A stretch of 64,000 nucleotides of DNA from Sabethes cyaneus (lineage: Eukaryota; Arthropoda; Insecta; Diptera; Culicidae), in contig NC_071355.1 of NCBI RefSeq assembly GCF_943734655.1, forward strand, positions 196,539,939 through 196,603,938. Reading direction: 5' to 3'. The position numbers were made by a program, and so were the translations under genes. The notes beneath the pieces were generated by a model. That model saw only the letters and a list, made by a program, of their open reading frames with translations. It had not been told where the DNA came from and ran no database searches. Below are positions 44,887 through 56,690 of the stretch, piece by piece. Position 1 is the first letter of the stretch, and the number at the start of each line of letters is the position of its first letter.

Positions 44887-45289
44887 AAGGAAAATTTGTT
44901 CTACACTTTGAAGCTTGAAATTTCTGCTACCAATTGCTTAGAGCACAGGAAAATTTACAGGACTAGTTGTACGATCTTCGTTGTCGTCGTCAGTAGCATA
45001 GACCTCGTGCTATTTCAACTAGTCGACTGCATACAACTCAATCTTGGGTTACTCGGCGCCGATTTTCCAGGCGTTTCAGAAGGCGCAAATCGCAAGACCA
45101 AGTTGAGCCATCTCGCACGTAGAGCCCCTCTGTTCTGGATGCCTGTGGGGTTGTTAAATAGAAACGTTTTCCTTATGACGAGACGACATTAATTCAAATT
45201 CTGTATGTAAAAATATTGACGCAAAAGGAAATCACGTAAAATAAATGGACGTAAAAAGAGATTCTAGTGTACCTCCGCCGCTCTTCGCT

Positions 45290-47170
45290 CCCAGCTTTTG
45301 CTCCGTGAAATATCGTCCGTAAGTGCGGGCATGTCCTCCCTGCCTGAGTATCGTCAAAGCCATAAAACTACCGGTCTAATAAGGGGTATGTACTTTGTCA
45401 GCATCGTACGGTGGCTATCGTTTGCTAGCGGATGGAAGCGTTTTGCGAAGGGCAAAGTAGATCCGATTTTCTGCTTAAATGCAGTCAATCGTCCGGCGTA
45501 AAGATGATGTGGCCGGCCCAACGTAGTCTTTCAACTTTCGTCAAGTGTACGATGAGAACCTCCAATCTGCAACTCGTGGTTCACACGCCTACGCCACTCT
45601 CCGCTATCAGTTTGTACCCCGCCAGAAATAGTCCGCAAAACCTATCGTTCATATAGGGTAAGTGCACGAATGTCTTCCGTATGCAAAGTTACTTCCTCAT
45701 GTTAGTAGAGGAATACAGGCCTGAATAGCAGGGAGTAAGTGTCTGATGCGATAAACGATTGGTTGGATGAAGTGAATGCGTCGTTGAATTTCCTTACTCG
45801 TATTATTATCGGCGGTGACCAGAGATCCCAGATATACGAACTCATTAACCACTTTTAGTTCATCGCCGTCAATGGTCACTGTCCGTTGGAGGTAAACGTT
45901 GTTTTCTCTGTAGCCTCTTCGTACCATTTATTTGGTTTTTGTAGCATTGGTTTGTAATTCAATCCTCCTAGCCTCTATTTTTAGTCTGGCGTAGATTGCC
46001 TCTGCCGCGCCGTCCCAAAATTTCTAGTAATGATGTCGGGATGCGACGTTGAATAACGTACAGGGCAGTCCATCCCCTTGTCGCTACCCTTTACGCGATT
46101 CGAGAGGACTCGTAAGTGCTTCCAAAACACGCACGCAACATATCACTCGTTCCAGGGTAGCTTTGATCAGCCGCATCAGTTTGTCCTATAGCGCTCGACT
46201 GTATCATATACTGCACTAAAATCCACGAAAATATGACGTGTGGTCACGTTGGCCCTCTGAAGCTCGCCTGTTTCTGCTCCACGAATTATCTTACTATTGG
46301 GGATAGACGCAATAAAATCTGGGAGAGCACCTTGTAAACGGCTCGGTAATTACAGCAATCTTACCGATCGTCATTTTTGTAGATGGGACAAACTAAACCG
46401 GGAGTCAGTCCTTTCCGGTGGCTCTATCATTCTTCATTTGACTTCATTTCTTGCCGAATCTATTCCGTTGCGACTTTTATTATTCTATCGCAGTAGAGAT
46501 GCTCCTCGGAGATCTGCTTCCACCTGTGGACCACTTCGCGCTTGTTCGTAACCAGGTCCTCCACCTCGTCCACATATCATGCTTCGGGGAGTGAACTTTA
46601 CGAAGTTTACTATTTTAGAACTTACATGTCTCATTAGTCCGGAATAGATGTTCTAGCTCTTCACGATCATGGTTCTCCTTCTGACGCTTTTTCCTACTCA
46701 GAATCGTGGTCAGCTCATTCCGCGTTCGTCGATACTTGACCAAATTCTCCCTCGTGGCAATGCTTAGACGGTTTTTCCAAGCACTGTTTTTTCTTCTCTA
46801 TCGCTTGTTGGCATTCCCCGTCAAATCAATCATTTCGTACGCACCGCGGTTGCGGCTTCATTGACGGCCGAGCATATTTTGCTCACATCACCGAGGGTCG
46901 AAGCATCTAGCTCAATAGAAGAAGATAGAGCTTCAACCAGTACGCACGCGTAGTTCTCGGCAAACTCACAGGTTGTCTAATTGCCGAATATTTAACCGAG
47001 GAGGGTGGCTTTGTCGCGAGGTGTAAACCGTCGATTTTTTTGAGCACACATATACTGTTACTAAGTGAAGGTCTGAGTCGATTTCCGCTTTCCGTAGGGA
47101 GCGTACATTGGTGATGTTCGAGAAAAACCGAGAAGTTCGAGAGCTTTTCGATACACTCCTTAACACAAAG
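45290..47170 (-). pseudogene. RTE-type LINE, degenerate minus-strand copy
   Basis: Minus-strand pieces in order: NLVKYRRARNELTTILSRKK and EELEHLFRTNETCKF (linker, about 46600-46760), VEADL, then RANVTTRHIFVDFSAVYDTV (motif A, about 46200-46260), an intervening decayed region, LKVVNEFVYLGSLVTADNNT (45780-45860), and ERLRWAGHIIFTPDD (about 45500). The order and motifs match the RTE-type family at 5.6-8.7 kb, but many stops and frameshifts occur and the catalytic FADD block is not recognisable. The 5' (right) limit near 47170 and 3' limit near 45290 are approximate. Confidence 0.8.
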
Positions 47171-48329
47171 ACATGAAAATTGACGTCAAATAATTCAAAT
47201 TAAACTAATTTAAATAAAATTAAAGTAAAATTAAACTAAAATCCGGTTCACATCACAACGGCAATGGAACACAACAGACTAAACGAATGTGTTTTGTCTT
47301 TCGTTCAGTTTCACTGCGATCTGAGGTACTTTTACTAGGCTCCGAATGTTTTATCCTCGTCAGTTTTGATTGCACTTTTAAATTCACTCCAATCCATTTC
47401 TATGGCAATGAGATTGTACTACTTCGAACAGCACACTTCACACTTGGTAACCAATCATTCTGCTGTACGCCACTCATCGTCAGCCTAGCAGCCGTGGCAG
47501 GATCGATCGATTCCCCCGAACAACGTGTGCATATTCCCATTTGTTTCAACGATTGCTCATATGTTAACAATATAAAATAAATATATTTATGATATACGAC
47601 ACATTTATTTACATTTATGATATCACGTGGCTTTGCTCCGGCGCAGCGCGCCTCTGCAGGTAACACACGATAGCGAAAAACAGATTCGTGTTTCAGCGGT
47701 AGTAAGTGATGCTAGAATAAGGAATAAAGCGGGAATCCTGAGAGTGAGAAAACGAAAATTGCCGGTTCAGATTTACGCTTGCGCGCTGTGTCCTACTAGT
47801 GGCGTTGGTAGTACCGTGAAAGGACATAATTTCCCCGCTGGTTAAAAATGTGCAGTTAGCATGCAAACTGAAGGAAGGAAATTGTACATTGTACAATATT
47901 CTATGATCTTACGGTATCGCAAATGGACGGACATTACTACCCTCGGTATGTAATATATAACTCATGTCCCGTACCGGGTGGGGGCCGCCATCAGCGAGCT
48001 GAGAACAAGCTGGACGATCATCCACCGTTGCATTGGTTGGAGTCAGGACTCAGGAAGACGCAGGAAGCCGGGAAGTGAATGCAATTGCATTCAATTCAAT
48101 AATAATTTTATGATACGAGAGCAAATTTATACCAATTTCGTGTTTGCACGGAATGTTTGATTCGGAGTACCGAGAAGAAGAGCAAATAATGTACTGCATG
48201 GAAACTGCCGACTTGAGCCTGTATAGTTTTGGAAGCGACTTTAAAAACTGATGCATTATAAACAACAACAGAATAACATTCAAGTACGGTTAATAAACAA
48301 CAAGATTGGCGAATTGATTCCGACAATTT
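47171..48329. other. Intergenic, no recognisable feature
   Basis: Mixed sequence with an AT-rich start (47190-47250) and moderately GC-rich patches (47630-47850, 47970-48080). Short frames lack motifs. Nothing repetitive was recognised. Confidence 0.4.
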
Positions 48330-48760
48330 CATCTAGAATCTACGATATTATTCAACAGTTAACGATGTGATCAATCCAATGACTATTTTTTCATGAAAGT
48401 ACACTCAAAAGAAGCTCAAGCATTGATATACTGGCAAAAAATAATTGTCTGGAGGAGCGTCAGGTAACAAATAGTCCAATTCCCCTTATTCGTTTTTCAT
48501 GTCTGATGGGTAGAGATTTTATTTTAGACGTTCTTTCTCTTCAAAAATAGAAAAGAGAATATTCACAGAATTATTCTTTTCCGGAATTTTCTTGAATTTT
48601 TGTTTCTGAAAGATGATGACTTTTAAATACATGGTCATTAATATTAAAATGTCAAGAAATCTGTTTTGAACACATTCAACAGTTGATTCAAAACAAATTA
48701 CGTAGGTGGCTCTGAAGCTTCAGGAGCAAACCCCTTAGCCGTTAGAGGGTTAAAATAATA
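48330..48760 (+). repeat. Interspersed repeat, copy paired with 53480-53930
   Basis: Inverted similarity to 53480-53930: GATGTGATCAATCC, TTTTTCATGAAAGTAC, TCAAAAGAAGCT, AAAAATAATTGTCTGGAGGAGCG and GGTGGCTCTGAAGC all have close partners there. Non-coding; family unknown. Confidence 0.65.
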
Positions 48761-49996
48761 AGTACCCTTTCAGATAGATTTTTTTTCTAATTTCTTGTTT
48801 AAAAAATGCAAATGCGTCACAAAATCATATCCTAAAGAATTGTATAAACTTTTAATGGTTAACAACGTTTTACTAAGTGCTTCTCTGTGTGAAGTGAATG
48901 TGAAGGAAAGAAGGCAAAGAAGCGGATAGGCTTCAATCAAAGTAAAAATACTTTATAAATCTTCAGCAAACGAGAATAATGTTATTATTGTCCCTTGCAG
49001 CAGAATAATGATGTTTTGTATATGTTCCATCTATCTTGCGATTCAGGTCCATTGCAGCACAGTGATTTTGCAAGCTCTCCGATCCGGACTCGATACACCG
49101 CGATCCCTGATGTGCCTGCGACTGCCACGGTGGACTGCTCGAACGCAACCATTGAGAATGTTGGCTCACGATGTGGCTAGCAGGCACATACAAACCTGAA
49201 ACTCACTGAAAGAGTGTCCAGCTTAGACCGGTATAGGCCTCAAGCTGTAAGTTTCCAGAATTCTAAAACCGCTACAAAGTGTACAAGGTGCGATTCAAAC
49301 TCCCTCGGAATGTCAATATTCTAAAATAAATAAGAATATTTAACAATATGTTTTATGTTTATGAAAGTACTTGATCTACATACAGTACATGTAATCTGTT
49401 TTTTTATTTTTGTTAAATTTTCATGACTATATACCACCCTAGTGCGCTCGGCCCTAGAAAGACAAATCAAGCGTACCTTGATAAGCCTGCCGTCGATCGA
49501 TGGATACATCATCAACTGCAACCATTTATTGATTGCAGATAAGTACATTACTGTGATTAATTGATTATCAAGCTGAGCTGCCAGAAAAAAAGCTGCATAC
49601 GCTCGCTGATTTAATCCTGGTTATGGAATAGACAAAAGACACGGGTAAGTATTTCATCTTATAAATTGGACGAAAATAAAAAATATTGTTTTGTAATATT
49701 TATGAGATTTTTGTTATTTTGAATTCCTCTATACACTACTTTAATTACAGAGTACTTCTCGAAACAAGGCCACTAATGACATAAGGTATTCAAATATTGA
49801 AACTTTTGCGTTTGATTGGTTGAAATGAGCAATACACTTTCAACGCTTCGAAACATTGGACCCCTCGTTCGCCCAGCGACCGGATAGTGTTCAAGAAAGT
49901 TGATTTATTTTTATCAAATCTTGACATTTTGATCATGATATTTCCTAAATTTGCTGTGAAACAAACACTAAACGACATCTCAAGTACCAATTCTAA

Positions 49997-50195
49997 AGCC
50001 AATTGGTTTTATTTGTATTTTATAATGGTTTTATTGTGGTATTAATCATTACCTCTGGTTTTATTATGGTATTACGCAACTCCAAGAGGATACAAAACAA
50101 AACATACTTATAGTAAGTTTTAAAACCATAATAAAACTGTTAATAAAGAAAATTAATGAAAGTTGCTTATATTACCACGATAAAACTAGTTGGCT
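49997..50195. mobile_element. Short MITE, AGCCAA...TTGGCT
   Basis: Ends AGCCAATTGGTTTTAT and, inverted, AGCCAACTAGTTTTAT match with two differences. Inside, GGTTTTATTGTGGTATTA-type words recur two to three times in each orientation. No coding sequence and no clear TSD. Confidence 0.55.
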
Positions 50196-50264
50196 GCACC
50201 ACGTTTCTCATAAACTTACCATATGTGGGACGTAGTATGCCGCACCAATCAAAATTGATCTTAT

Positions 50265-50455
50265 TAAGGTGCGTTTAAACTGGACAATTTTTCGACAATG
50301 TGTGAAATGCAATCTGTGGCATGCGACATGTTGCTCGATGTTGCTTCTGGCGCAACTTGAACATTTGTGATATGTTGCCATAGTTGCTTGGAAACATCGG
50401 GCAACAGTTTGGGAAAAGTTGCATGGCACATGTTGAATATCTAAACGCATCTTTA
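50265..50455. mobile_element. Short TA-flanked MITE
   Basis: Ends AAGGTGCGTTTAAA and, inverted, AAAGATGCGTTTAG are similar and both abut TA. The middle is rich in GTTGC and ACATGTTG words. Non-coding. The assignment is tentative because the inverted repeat is short. Confidence 0.5.
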
Positions 50456-51267
50456 CGGTTGCTTGTTAAACCGCAATCTGTTAGTTTCAAAGAGCCATCA
50501 AAATGATAACACTCTGACCAATCAGACTTATAGCTGCTATATATTGCCATATTGTAGTATTCTTTTAGCCTGCAAATAAAAATTCAGCAAAGCAAAGTGT
50601 GAGTTGAAGAAAGAAACTTATTATCAATCGGGTTTCATGACACGGGAAGCAACTAAAACGATGTTGCTAGAAATTGAGATTAATTAACTGAATATATTTA
50701 TTTTATTAATACAGTTTTCGAAAATTGCAAAATGATGGTGCGTTAATTTTATCCACCTATCATAACGATATGCACGATAAAATTTAATGTGCATGTGCTG
50801 CAAACCCACGGAGACTGCTGAAAATTTAATAATTTTTCTATGGCATGTTTTATTATGGTCACCGTAACCCAAATCCATCAGGATAATCTAACAGTAAAAC
50901 TTTAACTTTTCTGTTCACGGATGTATTTTCAAGTTAACAAAGTTGGCGGACTCAATTAGCTTTTTACTTGAAATTAAGGCGGTAGCCGTCAAGCAGCGAG
51001 AAGGTTTTGTTGCTCCGTCCAGCAGAGCGTAATAAGACTGCTTAAGCGTGTAACCAAATTCTTAAAGGGGTTATAAAAACCTTCTGAAGAGTGGGCCTCT
51101 TGGCCCAAGGCAGTTTAATAGCGGTCATCATGATGTTGTGGTGGAGCTCATAGTTTTACTAGCGGTTATATGAAATCTTACGATCCGGCAAATATAAATG
51201 TCTGTCAAGAAAACGGCGGATACATTCGATTTGCGGGTGTCTACGAAGATGTTTAATCTTTGTATTA

Positions 51268-51383
51268 TTTATTTTGTTAGTTTATAGTCACTTTAACAGC
51301 TTAGGTCATTCATGACTTCTGCGGGGTTGGGAATTGGGATGGTGAGAGGCATGAATACTAACCACTACACTGCGACTGACCCC
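51268..51383 (-). mobile_element. tRNA-derived SINE fragment with 13-bp TSD
   Basis: Exact copies of AATCTTTGTATTA lie at 51255-51267 and 51384-51396. On the minus strand the element begins GGGGTCAGTCGCAGTGTAGT, followed by GGTTAGTATTCATGCCTCTC, a tRNA-like head with an A-box. The B-box region (normally GGTTCGA-like) is not recognisable and seems lost to deletion or mutation. It ends in an AACAAAATAAAT tail. It resembles tRNA-derived SINEs of mosquitoes (Feilai-like from memory), but the family was not checked. Confidence 0.75.
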
Positions 51384-51396
51384 AATCTTTGTATTA

Positions 51397-51476
51397 GCTC
51401 TTTGAGTTTTAATTGGGTATGTTTTGTCGACTGTGAAATTCACTATTTTATTTTAATTTTTAATTAATTTTTAATT
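51397..51476. other. AT-rich spacer
   Basis: Spacer between the SINE and the hairpin, ending in TTTTAATT repeats. No feature seen. Confidence 0.4.
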
Positions 51477-51533
51477 TTAATAAATCAGAACAGATTTTGT
51501 ACTTTATAGTACAAAATCTGTTTTGATTTATTA
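51477..51533. repeat. 27-bp arm hairpin with 4-base loop
   Basis: The two arms are complementary with one mismatch (AATCAGAACAG versus AATCAAAACAG), around the loop TTAT. The palindrome core is TTTTGTACT...AGTACAAAA. It could be a minimal fold-back element or a replication slip product. Confidence 0.85.
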
Positions 51534-51719
51534 AGACTGACAGCCGATAAATCTAAGATGTTGTATATGAAAGAGTCATAGCCTGAAACTGAAACAAACT
51601 ATTTCTTTGCTCGCATTCGGTTTCATTTAACTGAATGAAATATATTTAACATTCTCCGCTGTGCTGATTCTAATTGAGCGGCACGTTGATTTTGCGACTA
51701 CCAATAAGGTCGAGCAGGC

Positions 51720-52300
51720 GAAGCGAGCGGTCGCATCAAGCAGTCGAGTCAAGCAGTTGAGTCGAGCAGTCGAGTCGAACAGTCGAATCGAACAGTCAAA
51801 TCGAGCAGTCTAATCGAGCACTTGAATCAAGCTGTTTAGTCAAGCAGTCCAATCAAGCTATGCAGTCGAGCAGTTAAATCGAGTAGCATAGTAGAGCAGC
51901 CGATTCGAATAGTTGAATCGAGTATTTGAGTCGACCAGTCGAGTCGAGCAGTACAGTCTAACAGTTGAGTCAAGCTGTCAAGTCGAGAAGTCGAATCTAA
52001 CAGCCCAGTCGGGCAATTCAATGGAGCAGTCGGGTCGAGTAGTAAGTCAAGCAAATGAGTTGAGTAGTTGAGTCGAGTAGTCCAGTCGAAAAGTTCATTC
52101 GAACCGTTTAGTCAAGCAGTCAAGTCGATCTTTCCAATCGAGCAGTTCAGTCAAGCTGTCGAATCGAATAGTTCAGTTGAGCAGTCCAGTCAGGCAATCA
52201 AATCGAGCAGCCTAGACAAGCAGTCCTGTCAACCAGTCCAGTCAACCAGTCCAGTTGAGTTGAGCAATCAAGCAGTCCAGCAGTCGACCAGTGAAGTGAC
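51720..52300. repeat. 13-bp minisatellite (CAGTCGAGTCGAG)n
   Basis: About 43 diverged units with consensus CAGTCGAGTCGAG; most units differ at one to four positions, and two or three have a 1-base deletion. Since 13 is not a multiple of 3, open frames read through as 13-residue repeats on both strands (51836-52054 minus, 52068-52367 plus). These are by-products rather than genes. The array is much older and more diverged than the GGTCCA array. Confidence 0.95.
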
Positions 52301-52671
52301 TGAGAATAGAACCCATTGCTACGAACGCATGGCGGCCTGTCAGGGGCCTATTTTTAGTTACCGATAAGCCTCTTATGACGTCCTGCAAGAGACCTGGTTT
52401 TAGTTACAGACAAGCCTCTTATCTATATAGATAGAATAGATGGTTATGAAAACCACTAAAAGAACGTAATAAATCCTAGAATTGTTACTTGGTTTGTGAC
52501 CAGCTTTCTCTCTTCGTCCCTAACCATGTCAGGCTCGATACAGGCTTCAGAACATATCAGGAAGGATGCATTTACGAGATTGGTTCATCTTCTCATAGAA
52601 ATAACGCGTCTCATTAGCCCGGAAACGGGATATAAAATGACAAAAAACGAGACAGGAAAACAGGAACAACG

Positions 52672-53189
52672 GAGTAATTCTCGTTGAAACGGGGTCACTA
52701 GTGACACGAGGTCTTCTAAACTGATTGTTTTATTCAGTTAATGCCATTGCACACCTAATTTTATGAATGTTTCTTATTGCATTTTTTCTCAGTTTTCCAA
52801 TTGTGATCTCAAAATGAAAATCTGCTGGAAGCACATGGTGAAAACGCTTATTTTTTTATAAAATCTAATATGGCGACCAAATCCAAGATGGCCGCCAAAA
52901 ATTTTTTTACTCCATGTGAAAGCCCTGTTCTTCTTCTTTACAGAACCGGGCCATTTGTTAGTTGTTCCATGGCAAATTCATGAAATATCACATGATATAG
53001 ATCTCAAGGTTTGCTCAAAATTAACTTTTTTTGAAACTGTTAGGCCCCTTGGCGAACAAGGGGTCCACTATTTCGAGGTTTCAAAAGTGTAATTCTTATT
53101 TTTTAACCATTTTCAACCAATTAAGCGCAAAAGTTCCAATATTTGAAATGCTCGTGTCAATAGTGGCCCCGTTTCAGCGAGAATTACTC
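52672..53189. mobile_element. MITE with 39-bp terminal inverted repeats
   Basis: Ends GAGTAATTCTCGTTGAAACG and, inverted, GAGTAATTCTCGCTGAAACG lead into GGGGYCACTAKTGACACGAG; three differences in 39 bases. Size 518 bases, non-coding, with ATGGCGACC and AAGATGGCCGCC words inside. A diverged relative of its right end lies at 59085-59215. Confidence 0.85.
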
Positions 53190-53479
53190 AACAATAGAAA
53201 TAAAATAAAGAAAAAACCCGAATTAATCCACCTAGCGGCGTGATCTAGCCTTTCTACTGCCACAATAATCATTATTTAATTTCGCAGGAACATCTATAAT
53301 TAACTTGTCTATATTTTTACATATCCGTTCCGTATTCCTCAAAATCCTTATTTGCCAGTAAAATTCACAACGTATTGCGTAGAATAATTATATTTTCTTT
53401 CCTTGGGTGCGTAAATACTTGTAAGCGTCATTTATGTTACTTGATGAACACATTGTTTAGTTTTTTATAATCGGTTGGC
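53190..53479. other. AT-rich spacer
   Basis: No recognisable feature. Confidence 0.4.
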
Positions 53480-53930
53480 CTTAACTTTCGGGCTTCAGAG
53501 CCACATACGAAACTTGTTTTGAATTGACAATATGAAATATGTGTTCATAGCAGATTTTTTGATATTTTGATATTAATACCATACGTTCAAAAGTTAGCAT
53601 CTTTGAAAAACAAGAGTTCAGAAAAATTATTATTATACTTCGCTTTTGAAGAAAAAGGATATCGACAACAAAATGATTAATCTCAAAATTTTACTATTAG
53701 TTTGCTTGGCTTGAATTTTTCAATATATCTGAATTAGAAAAAAATAACTGAATAGAGCATTAGATATGAAAAAGAGAAATTGAACTTTTTCTTAGCTGGC
53801 GCTCCTTCAAATAATTATTTTTGCATGAAAATCAAAACTTAAGCTTCTTTTGAATGTACTTTCATGAAAAGATAGTCTTGATTAGCTTAATCGCATCGTT
53901 TTTACAATGTTAGAGGGTTAGGAAAACAAG
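53480..53930 (-). repeat. Interspersed repeat, copy paired with 48330-48760
   Basis: Inverted relative of 48330-48760 about 5 kb away, with matching blocks such as TTTTCATGAAAGTACATTC and GGAGCGCCAG on the minus strand. Moderately diverged, so the two copies are separate old insertions rather than a recent inversion product. Confidence 0.65.
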
Positions 53931-54594
53931 ATGAGGTCGAAAAATAGTGCAAAAGCTGCGCCATAAACATGCTTGAGAATGGGAAATATGATCGATATGA
54001 TGTCCAATGCTTGTCATTTTTGATTTATTTATTAAAACATGATACATGACATAAGACATCTGTCCTTTAAAATGTTACTAACGAAAACAAATCTTACAAA
54101 ATTACTACCGTGCAACGTTTACTTCCTATTTTTCATGTAACATTTCTAAGCTCTAGTATCTATTGATTGAAAAGAGTATCTATTGATGCGCAAAATTTGT
54201 TTGAAATTTGTATAAATTTATTTGGAAAAATCAACTCACTAGTATTTTTAATCCAATATACCACTATATCTACATGCTTAAATTAACTTCTGTTCTTTGC
54301 TTTTTGCTTTTCTTGTACAACTGTGAATAACAGCAAGTGAAGAAAATGACAATTGAAATCTGAAATCAAAGAAAAGAAAACACTTTTCAATTGAATCCCA
54401 CTATTTAATATTTATTTGCAACAGATACGTAGTTCGCCTACGACGTGCAGGCTTCATCAGTATCGAAGTTTTTTTTTCTTTTCTTTGATTTCAGAGTTCG
54501 TATTCCACAAAGAGGCTTCAAAAACTTCAGACAATTGACATGTTTCTCACTTTTCTTGAATTTCATTGCAAATTTAAAAAATGCAAATTGTCAT
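53931..54594. other. AT-rich spacer before the CATA array
   Basis: AT-rich DNA. A TTTATTTGCAACAGATACG and CTACGACGTGCAGGCTTC stretch at 54410-54460 resembles no known feature. No gene seen. Confidence 0.4.
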
Positions 54595-55160
54595 CACATA
54601 CACACACATACATACTACATACATACATACATACATACATACATACTACATACATACATACATACATACATACATACATACATACATACACACATACATA
54701 CTACATACATACATACATACATACATACATACATACATACATACATACATACATACATACCTACATACATACATACATACCTACATACATACATACATAC
54801 ATACATACATACATACATACATACATACATACATACATACATACATACATACATACATACATACATACATACATACATACATACATACATACATACATAC
54901 ATACATACATACATACATACATACATACATACATACATACATACATACATACATACATACATACATACATACATACATACATACATACATACATACATAC
55001 ATACATACATACATACATACATACATACATACATACATACATACATACATACATACATACATACATACATACATACATACATACATACATACATACATAC
55101 ATACATACATACATACATACATACATACATACATACATACACACATACATCACACACATG
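54595..55160 (+). repeat. (CATA)n tetranucleotide microsatellite, about 560 bases
   Basis: Nearly perfect CATA units with a few CACA, CTACA and CCTACA interruptions in the first 200 bases; the 3' two thirds are almost pure. The period of 4 keeps all frames open, giving long Thr-Tyr-Ile-His-type or Met-Tyr-Val-Cys-type readings that are not genes. Confidence 0.98.
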
Positions 55161-55229
55161 TCATACATTGAATACAATCAACATTTGATTGATATGTTTT
55201 GATTTCAAACGTTTTAACGGTTTAATATA

Positions 55230-55870
55230 CGGTGCTTAAGTGTTAAAGTTTGAATAACTTTTGAATGAAGCGTCCGATTTTCAATAACTCGGTTTCGTTT
55301 GATAGATCTCAGCAGTAATTTTCAAATAATCATAAAATGTGTGATGTTTTTCATTAAATTAATGCTTATATGTTACATAAATATGTTTTAAATACTATTT
55401 TTTCACATTTCTTTATGTAACTTTCAAACTACAAGTCCAATCGTCATGAAATTTGGAAGTTAAGGGTTTGCAAGGCTCCTCTTTCATATGCAATCAATTT
55501 TGTTCAAATCGGTTAAGAGACCTATGAGATAATGAAGTCCCATATTTTTCGTATTTTTATACATAACTTTTGAACTAAAAGTCCGATCAGTATGAAATTC
55601 AATAGCGACCAATGGGACACCTAGACCTTTCATTTGACACTAAGAACATTAAAATCGGTCCAGCCATCTCCGAGAAAAGTGAGTGAGATTAAAAGCGTCA
55701 CATACACACACACACACATACACACACACACACATACATACACACACACAGAAAATGCTCAGTTTTTGAAACTGAGTCGAATGGTATATGACATTCGGCC
55801 CGCAGGACCTTCTTTCCATTTCCGGTTTTCCAAGTGATTTCTATACCTTTATACTATATATTTATATAGT
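55230..55870. repeat. Culicine-type interspersed repeat with CA tract
   Basis: Non-coding repeat with AACTTTTGAACTAAAAGTCCGA-like modules repeated about three times (55250, 55420, 55570), a CACACA tract, then AACTGAGTCGAATGGTATAT and TATATAGTAGAAAGGCAAAA. The GAGTCGAATGGTATATGACA and TAGTAGAAAGGC words are familiar to me from Aedes non-coding repeats, but the name is not certain. The TATATATTTATATAG part at 55850 may be a terminus. Confidence 0.55.
55702..55752 (+). repeat. CA/CATA microsatellite
   Basis: CACACA runs with ATACA interruptions inside the larger repeat; likely an integral part of the repeat family. Confidence 0.9.
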
Positions 55871-56690
55871 AGAAAGGCAAAAAGTAAAAAGTAAAAGAGA
55901 AAGTGGAAAAAGCGGACAAAAAAGGAAAAACGAAAGATAAAAACTGGTAAAACGAGACAAGAATGGGAATACAGTAAACTAGAGAAACTTTCTAGGAAAA
56001 GATGAAGGGTGAGACAGAGAAAACAATAGAGAAACGAGAAAAAGGAGAAAACGTGGTCAAACAGGTTATAAAAGTAGAAAGATGGGACAAAAAACAGTAA
56101 ATTGTGCTTGAAACCTGAAAGAGAAACAGGAAAAACATATTGAAGGAAAAGATAAAACGCAAGAGATAAAGACGGAAAAGGGGAGATAAAAAAGGAAAAC
56201 CGGAAAGGAAAGGAAAGGAAAGGAAAGGAAAAAGAGAGCTAAAAACTGGTTAAAGCCACATTAATAATAAATTAAAGTTAATAAATAAATAAATAAATAA
56301 AATAAAAATTAAAAGGAAGATTCGCGACAGAAAGGACGGAGCATCAACAAAAAGGGAAAAACGAAACAGACAAAGGCGAAACACGAGATGGAAAGGAGAA
56401 AAGATAAAAAGTAGAAATGAAAAAAGGGAAAAAGTGAAGAAAAAATGCGGAAACTGGGAATAAAATTACAAAAAACGAATGAGAACATGGACATAAACTT
56501 GAGAAAAACTGGACTGAAAATAAGTAAAAATGGGGTAGCAGATAAACGAATACGGAACAATGGAAAAGGAACGAAAAGAAACAGCAAGAAGCTGAAACGA
56601 GACAAAAAGAGTAAAAATGGAAGAAAAGTGAGATCAAAAACTGATAAAATTGATTGCGCAAACTCAAAAATCGTCATAAGAAATTAACGA
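55870..56690 (+). repeat. Polypurine-rich tract, about 820 bases
   Basis: The plus strand is strongly purine-rich, built of diverged GAAAA/GGAAA units, with a clean GGAAA tract at about 56195-56230 and an AATA run at 56280-56300. The minus-strand frame at 56309-56677 is Phe/Ser/Leu-rich solely because of this bias. It is likely an old, diverged simple-sequence array. Confidence 0.75.

Noticed and set aside
51836..52367. Open frames with a 13-residue repeat on both strands
   Set aside because: By-product of the 13-bp minisatellite; no start context, domain or conserved flank.
54445..55202. Several long open frames on both strands (up to 247 codons)
   Set aside because: They are read-through of the (CATA)n array; a period of 4 without stop codons opens every frame. 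There is no non-repeat domain.
56309..56677. 122-codon minus frame rich in Phe, Ser and Leu, resembling membrane segments
   Set aside because: Entirely explained by the polypurine/polypyrimidine bias of the tract.
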